64,000 nucleotides of DNA from a bacterium (GCA_021810905.1 JAJZQH010000003.1:65897-129896), one strand, 5' to 3'. Positions 16,972 to 26,075 are shown, counted from the stretch's first letter. Made by a program: numbers and translations. Notes: generated by a model not told the origin, from the letters alone.

Positions 16972-18408
16972 ATGACGGCATTCGCCAGATTATGGTCAGC
17001 GATGACGATCTGTCTCCTGCTGCTTCCCTCTTCCGCTGCCCTTGCCGATGAGGGGCATAAGCGCGAGAGCTGCAGGGTATGCGGCATGTATATCGACCAG
17101 TATGAAAAGACCTCGGCCGAGCTCGTTTTCAAGGAAGACAAACATGGCGGCAGGAAGGAATACACCTGCGGCGTGGCCTGCATGCTGCGCGAGGTCGAGG
17201 AAGCGGGAGGCGTATCCTCGTTCAGCTCCGTGAAGGTCCACGACTGGATATCAGGAGAACTCGTAGACGCACAGAGCGCGACCTATGTCGTCGGCAGCAA
17301 GGTGATTCCGGACATGATTCCTAACTACATCGCCTTTTCAAGCAGGGAGGAGGCGAAGGCCTTCGCGGCAAGACAAGGCGGAGAGCTGATGACCTTCGAT
17401 GCGGCGATGGCGGATATTTCGCCTGTCGGAACCACCGCGCCCTTCCGCATACGCACGGCGGTAACGCCTGGCAGTGGCAATTTCAGCGCAGGCGCGGTTT
17501 ACGGCTATGTCTTCAAAAACGAACTCAGAGTCGGTCCCGATCACATGGATCCGGGACAATTCATCAACAGTAACCCTGCGCAACCGAAGGCCCCGAATGA
17601 AGCGAGGACTCAGCAGGCCGCTCTCTTCTTCAATTACTCCCCCACGGATCGCATCTCGCTATTTCTGAACGCGCCCTGGCTCTGGAGGATGAGTGACATA
17701 TTCGTTCGAGATCCAGCCACGGGACAGGTCAATGGCAAGTCAGAGAGCAGCAACGGCGTCGGAGATATCGCCATCGAAGGACGATATAACTTCTGGCACA
17801 GCACGCGTTTCGACAAGTTCGCAACCATCCTGATCGGAACGAGCATTCCCTCCGGCGACTTCGACGGGGCGAGGACGCTCGACCCGATCAGCGGCAGGCA
17901 ACTCGTCGTTAAATCTCCTGCACTGCAGATTGGCAAAGGTGTCCCTGCCTTCAGGGGAGGACTGCTCTACTCGCAGCGATGGAAGAAATTCTGGCTCCAC
18001 GGCTCGGTTACCTACGACGTGAATCCTGAAAATTTTGACGACTTTGCGTTCGGCAATATCGGCACGCTCGGCATGGCCTTGCACTACACGCCGACCTATG
18101 ACCTCATGCTCGGAGTAGAGATGGACGGCAGTTATACATGGGAAAATACGGACAGCGGCTTCGATATCCGCAACAGCGGAGGCGTCACTTCAAATGCCGC
18201 ACTCGTCTTCGATTACAGGTTCCTCAATGCCTTAGGAGGAAATTTCAAATTGCGCGGAGCGATCGGACTGCCGGTATATGAAGACCTGAACTACGGCAAC
18301 GTGACCAATCCGAAATCCGGCATGCCGTTCCAGCAGGTGCAGCTCGGCGGCGGCTTCTTCGCGAACCTGGGTTTACAGTGGACGATCCGTTTCGCTCCAA
18401 AATACTAG
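16972..18408 (+). CDS. NosL-domain protein fused to outer-membrane beta-barrel
   Basis: 478 residues; GGGGG lies 5-6 bases before the ATG. After a signal peptide (cleavage near ALADEG), residues ~27-150 form a second NosL-like domain (CRVCGMYIDQYEKTSAEL, then CGVACMLREVEEAGG). The remaining ~320 residues look like a 'transporter' beta-barrel of the phenol-degradation meta-pathway type (alternating strands, GVGDIAIEGRYNFW, IPSGDFDG), ending in an aromatic PKY terminus. A metal-binding domain at the mouth of an outer-membrane barrel is unusual. Last but one gene of the operon. Confidence 0.82.
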   Translation: MTAFARLWSAMTICLLLLPSSAALADEGHKRESCRVCGMYIDQYEKTSAELVFKEDKHGGRKEYTCGVACMLREVEEAGGVSSFSSVKVHDWISGELVDAQSATYVVGSKVIPDMIPNYIAFSSREEAKAFAARQGGELMTFDAAMADISPVGTTAPFRIRTAVTPGSGNFSAGAVYGYVFKNELRVGPDHMDPGQFINSNPAQPKAPNEARTQQAALFFNYSPTDRISLFLNAPWLWRMSDIFVRDPATGQVNGKSESSNGVGDIAIEGRYNFWHSTRFDKFATILIGTSIPSGDFDGARTLDPISGRQLVVKSPALQIGKGVPAFRGGLLYSQRWKKFWLHGSVTYDVNPENFDDFAFGNIGTLGMALHYTPTYDLMLGVEMDGSYTWENTDSGFDIRNSGGVTSNAALVFDYRFLNALGGNFKLRGAIGLPVYEDLNYGNVTNPKSGMPFQQVQLGGGFFANLGLQWTIRFAPKY

Positions 18409-18514
18409 TGCGAATTCATCCGGACGCTGATTTTACATTGACGTCCCTGAGTTCTCTCAAGTAGTTATCAGCATATTGAATGCAATTTTACACTCACCGA
18501 AAGGGGAAATAGTC

Positions 18515-18856
18515 ATGAAGAAGATCGGAAAATGGGGTCTGGTCGGAGTGATGTTCCTCGCGCTGGCGTTTGCTATGTCGTCGATGACCGCTTCGGCCGC
18601 GGGCAAGGAAGAAAAAGGATCTGCAAAGACGCTGAAGATTGAGAAGCTCGTCCCAATCGTAAATCCGACGTGCCCCATCATGGGCACGGCCATGGATAAG
18701 ACCGCTCCGGAAAACATGACGCGCATGTACAACGGACAGAGGATCGGCTTCTGCTGCGGAGAATGCCTGACGAAATGGGACGCGATGAGCGATAAGGAAA
18801 AAGACGTTGCATTAAAAAATGCGATGAAGCCTGCCAGGACAAAGCCTGCCAAATAG
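18515..18856 (+). CDS. small secreted Cys-rich, YHS-like protein
   Basis: 113 residues from the ATG at 18515 (AAGGGG upstream). A signal peptide ends near TASAAG. The mature part has a compact motif: VNPTCPIMGTAMD, then a short spacer and GQRIGFCCGECLTKW, four Cys with Met and His-poor surroundings, reminiscent of YHS/heavy-metal-binding domains. The Lys/Ala-rich tail is probably flexible. It follows the NosL-barrel gene in the same direction and precedes a strong terminator. A periplasmic metal carrier is the likeliest role. Confidence 0.75.
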   Translation: MKKIGKWGLVGVMFLALAFAMSSMTASAAGKEEKGSAKTLKIEKLVPIVNPTCPIMGTAMDKTAPENMTRMYNGQRIGFCCGECLTKWDAMSDKEKDVALKNAMKPARTKPAK

Positions 18857-18905
18857 CAGCATCGATCTGAACAGCTGCGGTTTCTGTAAATTTTTTATTC
18901 GACCG

Positions 18906-18946
18906 GCGGCGTGCGATAGCGATATCGCACGCCGCTGAATTTTTTC
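18906..18946 (+). terminator. Rho-independent terminator of the NosL/ABC operon
   Basis: Perfect 13-bp stem (GCGGCGTGCGATA at 18906-18918 with its complement at 18923-18935), loop GCGA, followed by a run of six T. It separates the plus-strand operon from the convergent transsulfuration genes. Confidence 0.85.
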
Positions 18947-18948
18947 CC

Positions 18949-20088
18949 TTAAATTGCCTTAAGCGCGGAGGATACATCCGACAGAAGATCGTCCGTATCC
19001 TCGATTCCAACGGAAAGCCGGACGAGGGAATCGTCGATTCCAAGGTTCGACCTGACTGCACGAGGAATGGATGCGTGGGTCATCGTGGAGGGTTGCGATA
19101 CGAGCGATTCGACCCCGCCCAGGCTCTCGGCGAGGCAGAAGAGCTTCAGTTTTTTCATGAATTTCGTCGCGGATTTACCGCTGTCAAATCTCACCGCCAC
19201 TATTCCGCCGAATCCGGACATCTGTTTTGAAGCCAGCTTGAACTGCGGGTGGGATTTCAGTCCAGGGTACATGACTTCTTTGATAGCGCTTGCCCCCTTC
19301 AAAGAATCAGCGATCGCCAGCGCGTTTTTTTCATGCCAGGCCATCCTGAGCGCCAGCGTCTTGACTCCTCTCGAGATAAGCCAGCAGTCGAAAGGAGAAG
19401 GGTTCAAGCCCAGCGCCTTTCTGAAGAAATCAAATCGTTCTTTCAGCGATTCATCGTTCGTAATCAATGCCCCGCCTATGACATCGGAATGGCCGTTGAG
19501 ATATTTCGTCGTGCTGTGAATGACCACGTCCGCGCCGAGGTTGAGCGGCTGCTGAAAACACGGCGAGGCGAAGGTATTGTCGACGATGACCTTTATTCCG
19601 CGCGAATGCGCGATCCCGCAGACGCTTGCGAGGTCCACGATGTTCAGCATGGGATTTGTCGGGGTTTCGACGAGAAACCATCTGGTCTCGGAGCGAACCG
19701 CCTTTTCCCACGCCCGTGCGTCTGCGCTTCTTACACGGGAATTTTGCACGTCATAATTGGCGAACACGGCGTTGAGCAGGCGATATGTTCCGCCGTAAAG
19801 ATCTTCATTCGTAACGATGTGGCATTTACCGATTGTGGAAAGCCAGGCGGTCAGCGCGGCCAGACCGGAGCTGAAAACCCTCGCGTATTTTCCGTTCTCC
19901 AGGGCGGCGAGAGTCTCTTCCAGCCGCGAGAAGTTCGGATTGCCCGCGCGCGTATATTCGTACTCGCCGTACGGCACCCCAGGATTTTTCTGGGCGAACG
20001 TCGACGTCTGAAAAACAGGCGGGATGACTGCGCCGGAAATTTCCTCGGGGGTCTGTCCTATGTGAATGCACTTTGTTCCGGTTTTCAT
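18949..20088 (-). CDS. cystathionine gamma-lyase/gamma-synthase family PLP enzyme
   Basis: 379 residues from the ATG at 20088 (the frame opens further up but overlaps the preceding gene). Cys/Met-metabolism PLP family: EYEYTRAGNPNFSRLE, substrate-binding ETPTNPMLNIVDLA, PLP Asp in VIVDNTFASP and the Schiff-base Lys in VIHSTTKYLNGHSDVIGG. The family either forms cystathionine from an activated homoserine or cleaves it to cysteine. Because a cystathionine beta-synthase-type gene lies 17 bp upstream, lyase activity in reverse transsulfuration (methionine to cysteine) is the better guess. Confidence 0.88.
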   Translation of the reverse strand: MKTGTKCIHIGQTPEEISGAVIPPVFQTSTFAQKNPGVPYGEYEYTRAGNPNFSRLEETLAALENGKYARVFSSGLAALTAWLSTIGKCHIVTNEDLYGGTYRLLNAVFANYDVQNSRVRSADARAWEKAVRSETRWFLVETPTNPMLNIVDLASVCGIAHSRGIKVIVDNTFASPCFQQPLNLGADVVIHSTTKYLNGHSDVIGGALITNDESLKERFDFFRKALGLNPSPFDCWLISRGVKTLALRMAWHEKNALAIADSLKGASAIKEVMYPGLKSHPQFKLASKQMSGFGGIVAVRFDSGKSATKFMKKLKLFCLAESLGGVESLVSQPSTMTHASIPRAVRSNLGIDDSLVRLSVGIEDTDDLLSDVSSALKAI

Positions 20089-20105
20089 TCTGCGGCTCGC
20101 TTTCT

Positions 20106-21056
20106 TCAAATCAGCTTCTTCCGTTCCATCCATTCGTCCGAATGACATTTGCTGAGATAATTGCGCCCGGTGTCAGGAAGAATCACCACGATGTTTCCCT
20201 GAATCTTCGTCCGCTCGACATATTTGACAGCAGCGGCGAGCGCAGTGCCCGCCGAGCCGCCAGCCAGAATCCCCTCTTCCCTCGCCAGGCGCCTGGCCAT
20301 GACAAAGGATTCCCGATCCGTAATGGTGACGTATTCATCGACTACGGATTTATCAAATGTGGCAGGGAAGAAATCCTCGCCAATGCCTTCGACTAGCCAT
20401 GAGCCGCCCTTTCCTCCGGAGAGGATCGAGCCCACTGGATCTGCGACTATGATTTTAATTTGAGGATTACGCTCTTTCAAATATCTGCCGCAGCCGGAGA
20501 TCGTGCCGCCGGTACCCACGCCCGCGACAAATGCGGCTATTTTGCCAGCCGCGTCATTCCATATTTCAGGGCCCGTCGTTAGATAATGCGCCTTTGGATT
20601 TTCGGGATTCGTAAACTGGCTCGGGATGAACGAACCGGGCGTTTCACCGGCCAGCCTGTTTGCATAGACGTTGTAATTCAGCGGGCTGTCGGGCGGGACA
20701 TCGGTGCGCGTGACCAGGACCTCCGCACCAAACGCCTTCAAGGTCGAAATCTTTTCCTCGCTCATCTTGTCGGGCACCACGAATATGCATTTGTATCCCT
20801 TTGCGGCCGCAACTTGGGCGAGGCCCAAGCCCGTATTGCCCGCAGTCGCCTCGATTATTGTCGATCCCTTGTGAAGCAGTCCCTCTTTTTCCGCCGACTC
20901 TATCATACGCAGCGCGATCCTGTCCTTGATGCTCCCCCCGGGATTCACCGCTTCATTCTTGACCAGAAACGCGGCTGACAATTGTGCGCCGATGCTGCCG
21001 AGCTTGATGAGCGGCGTTCGACCGATGCTCTCTAAAATTGAATTATATATTGGCAT
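20106..21056 (-). CDS. cystathionine beta-synthase-type PLP enzyme
   Basis: 316 residues; GAGGAGC before the ATG at 21056. Fold type II PLP enzyme of the CysK/CBS family with the Schiff-base Lys in NPGGSIKDRIALRMIE (near 43), the ATAGNTGLGLA loop and the glycine-rich GVGTGGTISGCGRYLKE loop. The segment KCIFVVPDKMSEEKISTLKAFGAEV and the later GSIL...VEGIGEDF favour cystathionine beta-synthase over O-acetylserine sulfhydrylase. It lacks the C-terminal regulatory CBS-domain pair of animal enzymes. Probably condenses serine with homocysteine; operon with the gamma-lyase/synthase and the upstream kinase. Confidence 0.85.
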   Translation of the reverse strand: MPIYNSILESIGRTPLIKLGSIGAQLSAAFLVKNEAVNPGGSIKDRIALRMIESAEKEGLLHKGSTIIEATAGNTGLGLAQVAAAKGYKCIFVVPDKMSEEKISTLKAFGAEVLVTRTDVPPDSPLNYNVYANRLAGETPGSFIPSQFTNPENPKAHYLTTGPEIWNDAAGKIAAFVAGVGTGGTISGCGRYLKERNPQIKIIVADPVGSILSGGKGGSWLVEGIGEDFFPATFDKSVVDEYVTITDRESFVMARRLAREEGILAGGSAGTALAAAVKYVERTKIQGNIVVILPDTGRNYLSKCHSDEWMERKKLI

Positions 21057-21072
21057 GAAAAAAAGCTCCTCG

Positions 21073-22962
21073 TCACCTGCTCCTATAAGGATAAGCCACG
21101 ACGACTTTCAGGTCGTCGCGGTCGTCGATCTTGATCGTATCCCACGCCGCTATCTTGTAGACGACGTTCTCTCCTCCGCGCGCCAGGTATGAATAGTAGC
21201 CGAGGCCATTGGGTTCCGAGCGGATCTTCTCGCCCAGCATTCGAAGCTCAGGAAATTTTGCGTATATCTCATCGGTGAAGAGAGAGCGGCCTATCTGGTC
21301 AGGATCCTCATCGTAGAAGATGAGGCCGTCGCCGCGCATGCACCATACCTGATATTCGCTCTTGAGCGGATCGAACGACATCGCTGCAGGAATCGCTTTT
21401 TCAGCCGTGTAGAGAACTGCGAGCACGCCTATTTCCGATGATCCGCGCTTTATGGGCGATGCAATGGCAAACACATGCGATCCGTCCGGCATCCGAACCA
21501 GTCCGCTGGCGCTCTGTTTGTTCGCATCGAATCGTGCGGCCGATTCGCGTGCGAAGACGGTAGAGAGGGCTTCTGCCGTATCGCTCCGCTCAGGATACAT
21601 CGCGGCCACTTTTCCCTCGGGAGTTATCGTAGCGAGCGCCAATGCATCTTTGTCTATGCCGACGAGTTCCTTAAGAAGTGCGACAGCCTTTTCGTTGCTT
21701 ATGGAACCGTAACCGGCGATGCGGCGCGTCGATTTGTCCAGCGCCTTTATCACGGACGTAAAATCACGGCCAGCGCTCTCAGCGGCATCGCTGGAGAGAT
21801 TGATCGCGGAACTCGACAGAGCTGTCACGTCAACCAGCGCGCGCTCAGCCCGCGCGCGAGCGACGCGCGCATCCGCCGCAAAATTCAGCGCGAGACCGGC
21901 GCCTGCTACGATGGAGACTATCACCACTGCTGCCGCGGCTATCGCGGCCTTGTTTCGCGAGACGAAGCGCGCGAAGAGCTCGCGCCTGGAATAGGCGTAC
22001 ACGCTCACGATCCTGCCGTCGCGAAACGCCTTCAATTCGAAGGCCAGTTCGGCCGCATCCTTGAAGCGGTTCTCCTTGCGCTTGGCCATCGCCTTCTCGC
22101 ATATCGCCGCGAGTTCCGAAGGTATTGAAGACCTGCGTGAGCGAGGAGACGGAGATGGTTCGAAGCTGGCGACCTGCTTCATCACTTCCCTGGGGGTGCC
22201 GGCGTAAGGTTTCTCGCCCGTGAGCATGAGAAAGAGTATTGCGCCGAGCGCGTAGACGTCGCTCTCGGTGCCCACGTCGCCGAATCGTTTGTCGATTTGT
22301 TCAGGCGACATATACGACGGCGTTCCAACGAGCGCGCCCTGCATCGTGTGAAAGCTGTCCGCCATCTCCTCGAGCGAGGGAGCCGCGGACGGTATCTCCT
22401 CCTCGGAATCGGCTTCCTCATCGAGCCGCTTTGCAAGCCCCCAGTCGAGGATGATCGCCTCTCCGAATTCGCCGAGCACGATGTTGGAGGGCTTGAGATC
22501 GCGGTGGATGATCTTCCTGGAGTGCGAGTAACCCACTGCATCGCAAATGCTTATGAACGCAGGCAGCAGGGCGAGCCTCATTCTAAGCTCATCCTCCTCG
22601 CGGAACGCCACGCAGGACTCTATCGCCTCCTTGAGGCGGCGTCCCTGCACGCGCTTCATCACGTAGAACGGAATCCCGTTCGCCTTTGTGCCGAATTCAT
22701 AGACTGGAATAATGCCGGGATGCTCGAGCTGGCCGCTGATTCTGGCCTCGCGCACGAAGCGCGCAAGGACGCGAGTTTTGTTGGCGCCCAGCTTCTCCTC
22801 GATAGGCTCCTTGATGGCTACCTCGCGGCCGATCTTCTTGTCGAACCCCAGAAAGACCCGGCCGATCCCTCCCTGGCCGAGCATGCCTCGAAGCGTGAGC
22901 TCCTCCGCATAAGGCGCCTCTATTGCTTCATCTTGCGTATGTTTTGGATTCTCGTCGGACAT
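21073..22962 (-). CDS. receptor-type Ser/Thr protein kinase with extracytoplasmic Cache-like sensor
   Basis: 629 residues from the ATG at 22962. The kinase domain covers ~20-320: glycine loop LGQGGIGRVFLG, catalytic Lys in VAIKEP, HRDLKPSNIVL catalytic loop, DWG instead of DFG, GTPSYMSPEQ activation end and SDVYALGAILFLMLTG. A membrane segment near residue 347 (AAIAAAAVVIVSIVAGAGLAL) is followed by a coiled stretch and a Cache-like sensor domain (ATITPEGKVAAMYPERS ... DGLIFYDEDPDQIGRSLF). DWG and a catalytic D are compatible with activity. It lies 16 bp upstream of the transsulfuration genes, so it may be co-transcribed; a regulatory link is inference. Confidence 0.88.
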   Translation of the reverse strand: MSDENPKHTQDEAIEAPYAEELTLRGMLGQGGIGRVFLGFDKKIGREVAIKEPIEEKLGANKTRVLARFVREARISGQLEHPGIIPVYEFGTKANGIPFYVMKRVQGRRLKEAIESCVAFREEDELRMRLALLPAFISICDAVGYSHSRKIIHRDLKPSNIVLGEFGEAIILDWGLAKRLDEEADSEEEIPSAAPSLEEMADSFHTMQGALVGTPSYMSPEQIDKRFGDVGTESDVYALGAILFLMLTGEKPYAGTPREVMKQVASFEPSPSPRSRRSSIPSELAAICEKAMAKRKENRFKDAAELAFELKAFRDGRIVSVYAYSRRELFARFVSRNKAAIAAAAVVIVSIVAGAGLALNFAADARVARARAERALVDVTALSSSAINLSSDAAESAGRDFTSVIKALDKSTRRIAGYGSISNEKAVALLKELVGIDKDALALATITPEGKVAAMYPERSDTAEALSTVFARESAARFDANKQSASGLVRMPDGSHVFAIASPIKRGSSEIGVLAVLYTAEKAIPAAMSFDPLKSEYQVWCMRGDGLIFYDEDPDQIGRSLFTDEIYAKFPELRMLGEKIRSEPNGLGYYSYLARGGENVVYKIAAWDTIKIDDRDDLKVVVAYPYRSR

Positions 22963-23049
22963 GCTCCGCCCCCGCGATGCAGGACATAATATCATCGCAA
23001 AACGAGCGGCACAATTTGTTTGAGTGGGAAAAAAATAAACCTGCCGGCC

Positions 23050-24852
23050 TTAGTACTCCGGCATCTCGCGGCGGTGGAAGACAATCTTCTTCGGATCGGG
23101 AGCGCTCATACCCGGATATTTGGTCAAATCGCTAAGATCGTCGACTCGAGTGACGGTCTTGGTGATATCTTCGTTGAAGAGATCACCTGTCCCGTCGTCG
23201 TAGGTAGCTTCCCAATGAGGTGTCCTGAAGCTGATGAAGCGCAGATCGATGTCGTCGTAATACGGTCCGGGTATCGGGTTGATCATGCAGAAGTCCTTGG
23301 TGATCGGAATGCACGGGCCCTCGGATTCCTTGTATAATCCGTTCCAGAGCAGGATGATGCGGTCGATGTCCTCCGTCTTGGTTTTGCAGGAAGTTTCCTG
23401 ATCCCATTCATCTTTGCATTTCTCCGCCTCTGCCGAGGCATAGCACGGCACGCCGTCCTTGCATTCCTTCAGATCCTTGAGCTGGAACGCAGCGTGCGTA
23501 GCGGAGAGTTCCAATATCTTGTTATAATAACTGTACGATGCGCCCGACTCTCCGTACATGGTAAAATAATTGAGATCGTCTTCAAGACTCTTCGTATCAT
23601 GAGGCGACAGGTCGCTGCTGAGGAACAGGGCCGTGAAGCTCGATCCATCGTCCATACCCCACACATCCTGATATAAGATAGCTGCCTTTATTTCATCAAC
23701 AGAATCGGTCGGGTATTTCACGCGGAATTTTAGGGTCTTTGTCTGCTCATTATTGCACGAATCAGCGACCTTGACCGTAAGTTCTTCGACCGGCTCATAG
23801 TCCTTTCCTTTATATTCCTTATCCAGGATCGATATCGGAAGCGGCCCGTTGTATTTGAACGCACCCTGCAGGTTGAACTCTTCGTGCGATGAAAGCGCGT
23901 ATGCAGCCTGGGCCGCTGGATCGGGCACTTCCATGTATCCGCCATAGGGGATCGGAATTTTTATCGTTTTTTCTTTATCAGCGTCCTTCCACGTAGCGTT
24001 GCCGGTCAATGCGCCCTCTTCATCTGCATTATTACACGATCCTTCGTCTGCAAATCTGTATGTCCATCCTGGATCGCCTGCATTCTTTCCCTTTGTGTGG
24101 CAGTAATAGCTCTTCTCCACCTTGCTCTCGAGACTCCAAGTATACGGCGCCTTGCCTCCAGTGACCTTGAAGTTAAGTTTCTGATCTGAACCGCCGAGCG
24201 GCACGGTCCACTCGCCTTTTGACATATCCGTGTGCGGGTCGAATTTTACGAGCTCGATCGTGAGCGGATCGCTACAGTCGCCGGTCGCAACGATCTGTTG
24301 AATCGGTTCGGCTAATTCTAATTTCGGAATGTTCAATTCAATATAGCCTGTGACTTGGCCATCCGTCACTTTCAGCGTAATCTCGACCGATGCGCTGTTC
24401 GACTCGTTCTCAATGTCCTTTGCGGTGACCGTCACCGTGAAGGTGCCGGCTTCCTCCGGCGCCCCGCCGATCCTCTCAGTCTTGCTGTTCACATTCTCGA
24501 TGTCCATGCCCTCGGGCAGTTCGCCTTCAAGCGTCCAGTTGTAATCGCCGCTGCCGCCGCTCGCGTGAATGATGACGGATGCGTTCTTGCCGATCTTCAT
24601 AGTCTTGGCAGGCGTTGAAGTGGAGACCTTGACCGGAACCTGGCCCCCGCCTTGCGTCGAGTTGTCGTCGGCCGTGTCGTCCGTAGTGCTGTTCGCGGAA
24701 TCGTCGCCGTTGCTGAACGGATTGTCGATCTGCGTCTGGTCGGGGTTTGCGGCCTGCGTATCCGAATCGCTTCCGCCGCCACCGCCGCAGGAAGTGATGG
24801 CACACGCCAATGCCAGGGACATGATGATTGCCGCAATTTGAAAGATCTTCAT
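23050..24852 (-). CDS. surface lipoprotein with Ig-like putative domains
   Basis: 600 residues from the ATG at 24852, with GGAG 5 bases upstream. Signal peptide with lipobox AITSCGGGG, then a ~60-residue Asp/Ser/Thr/Gln linker. Two He_PIG/cadherin-type beta domains follow: one near 75-160 (ASGGSGDYNWTLEGELPEGM, VTVTAKDIENES) and one near 200-370 containing several Cys. The C-terminal half (DEIKAAILYQDVWGMDDGSS onward) is not recognised; the same phrase type (LQDVWKYDDGRP) ends another lipoprotein at 39282-40358, suggesting a shared module. Likely outer-membrane exposed. A sigma-54 promoter lies upstream. Confidence 0.75.
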   Translation of the reverse strand: MKIFQIAAIIMSLALACAITSCGGGGGSDSDTQAANPDQTQIDNPFSNGDDSANSTTDDTADDNSTQGGGQVPVKVSTSTPAKTMKIGKNASVIIHASGGSGDYNWTLEGELPEGMDIENVNSKTERIGGAPEEAGTFTVTVTAKDIENESNSASVEITLKVTDGQVTGYIELNIPKLELAEPIQQIVATGDCSDPLTIELVKFDPHTDMSKGEWTVPLGGSDQKLNFKVTGGKAPYTWSLESKVEKSYYCHTKGKNAGDPGWTYRFADEGSCNNADEEGALTGNATWKDADKEKTIKIPIPYGGYMEVPDPAAQAAYALSSHEEFNLQGAFKYNGPLPISILDKEYKGKDYEPVEELTVKVADSCNNEQTKTLKFRVKYPTDSVDEIKAAILYQDVWGMDDGSSFTALFLSSDLSPHDTKSLEDDLNYFTMYGESGASYSYYNKILELSATHAAFQLKDLKECKDGVPCYASAEAEKCKDEWDQETSCKTKTEDIDRIILLWNGLYKESEGPCIPITKDFCMINPIPGPYYDDIDLRFISFRTPHWEATYDDGTGDLFNEDITKTVTRVDDLSDLTKYPGMSAPDPKKIVFHRREMPEY

Positions 24853-24902
24853 CAATACTCCTTATCAAGGATATGGCTGGACCAATCCTATTCCATTAGT
24901 TA

Positions 24903-24918
24903 TGCAATCGACATGCCA
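24903..24918 (-). promoter_or_regulatory. sigma-54 (-24/-12) promoter
   Basis: On the minus strand: TGGCAT, 5 bp, TTGCA, close to the sigma-54 consensus TGGCAC-N5-TTGCW, about 50 bp upstream of the lipoprotein start at 24852. Confidence 0.6.
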
Positions 24919-24999
24919 TGTGTAGCATTTGATTTGGAGTGATAAATGTCTTTAATATCAGCCGGTTAACATTTGAATAGAAGTTGAGGAGAGCCTCCC

Positions 25000-25989
25000 G
25001 TGGTGACTGGAATCATCAAATTAGCAACCTGCCTGATCATCGTCGTTGCAATGGCGGCCTCCTTTCCCGGCATGGCAATTGCTCAAGTCAGCGCTCCATC
25101 GACGATTCCGGATTTTGTGAAGATGCCTGATGACGGATACCGCCCGCTCACCGAACTGATCGCCAGCGCTTCCCGCACCATAACGGTAGTGACGCCGTCG
25201 CTCACGGACCCCGTGATCCTGGGCGCCCTGAAATCGGCGCGGGCAAGGGGCGTAACGATCCGCGTGATGACCGGCAGTTCCTCCGTGATCGCGGGCAACA
25301 GCGCGGAGGCGCAAAAAATATTCGCCGAGGCAAAGATACTCACGCTCCGGCCGAATTCCGCGTTCCATGAGACCCGCGAATCCGCAATTATCGTGGACGG
25401 ACGTACCGCAGCGGTGTCGACCTCGCCCCTTACCGAGCAGGCCTTTGCAAAAGGACGCGCGTTCGTCTGCGTATTTCTGGATCCGAGATATGCGGAGGAA
25501 TTGACCAGTGCATTCGATGCTGATGCGGAGAGAAAGATTTTTCGACCCGGCTTTGTCTACACGGCGTTCAGCCCGGAGAGCGCGCGAGGCGCGGCAAAAA
25601 ATATAATCAGTGCGGCAAAGAATTCTCTGTGGATATATGCGGAATCGATAGCTGATGAAGATATCGAGAACGCGCTGGTGAAGGCTGCAAAATCAGGCGT
25701 AATGGTGAAGGTGCTCACAAGCGATGCGAGCGCGGCGTCAATGCCCGGCATAGTTCGCCTGACTCAGGGCGGGTGCCTGGTGCGCATTCAGGCATCGCCG
25801 CAAATAACGGGGAGCGTAATCCTTGCGGATACCGTGACCAACGTGGCGGCGGCGTTTGTGGGCTCTCAGTCGCTTGCAATCGCGTCATTCGACGAAAACA
25901 GGGAACTTGCAGTGATCGTCCGCGATGCGCATCGCATTAGCGTGCTGCGCTCGACCTTCGAGAAGGATTGGACTGCAGCACAACGATGA
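25000..25989 (+). CDS. secreted phospholipase-D-like protein with degenerate active sites
   Basis: 329 residues from GTG at 25000; GAGGAGA upstream. Signal peptide ends near GMAIAQ. Two PLD-like repeats: residues ~50-175 (LTELIASASRTITVVTPSL, ARARGVTIRVMTGSS, FHETRESAIIVDGRTAAVSTSPL) and ~190-325 (SAAKNSLWIYAESIADEDIENALVKAAKSGVMVKVLTSD). The first keeps a His but lacks the HxK lysine; the second has no HxKxxxxD motif at all. It therefore has the PLDc_2 fold but is probably not a normal PLD catalyst, perhaps a binding protein. It stands alone, divergent from the lipoprotein gene. Confidence 0.75.
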   Translation: MVTGIIKLATCLIIVVAMAASFPGMAIAQVSAPSTIPDFVKMPDDGYRPLTELIASASRTITVVTPSLTDPVILGALKSARARGVTIRVMTGSSSVIAGNSAEAQKIFAEAKILTLRPNSAFHETRESAIIVDGRTAAVSTSPLTEQAFAKGRAFVCVFLDPRYAEELTSAFDADAERKIFRPGFVYTAFSPESARGAAKNIISAAKNSLWIYAESIADEDIENALVKAAKSGVMVKVLTSDASAASMPGIVRLTQGGCLVRIQASPQITGSVILADTVTNVAAAFVGSQSLAIASFDENRELAVIVRDAHRISVLRSTFEKDWTAAQR

Positions 25990-26075
25990 ACATCACCAGT
26001 TCGCGTAACCTGGCGAAGCGCTGGAAACCAATCTCCTTGCGTCATTGATAAGCGTATGGATCGCCCGGCGCTGCA

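Noticed and set aside
18476-18476. Upstream ATG for the small Cys-rich secreted protein
   Set aside because: The ATG at 18515 has AAGGGG and starts directly with a good signal peptide.
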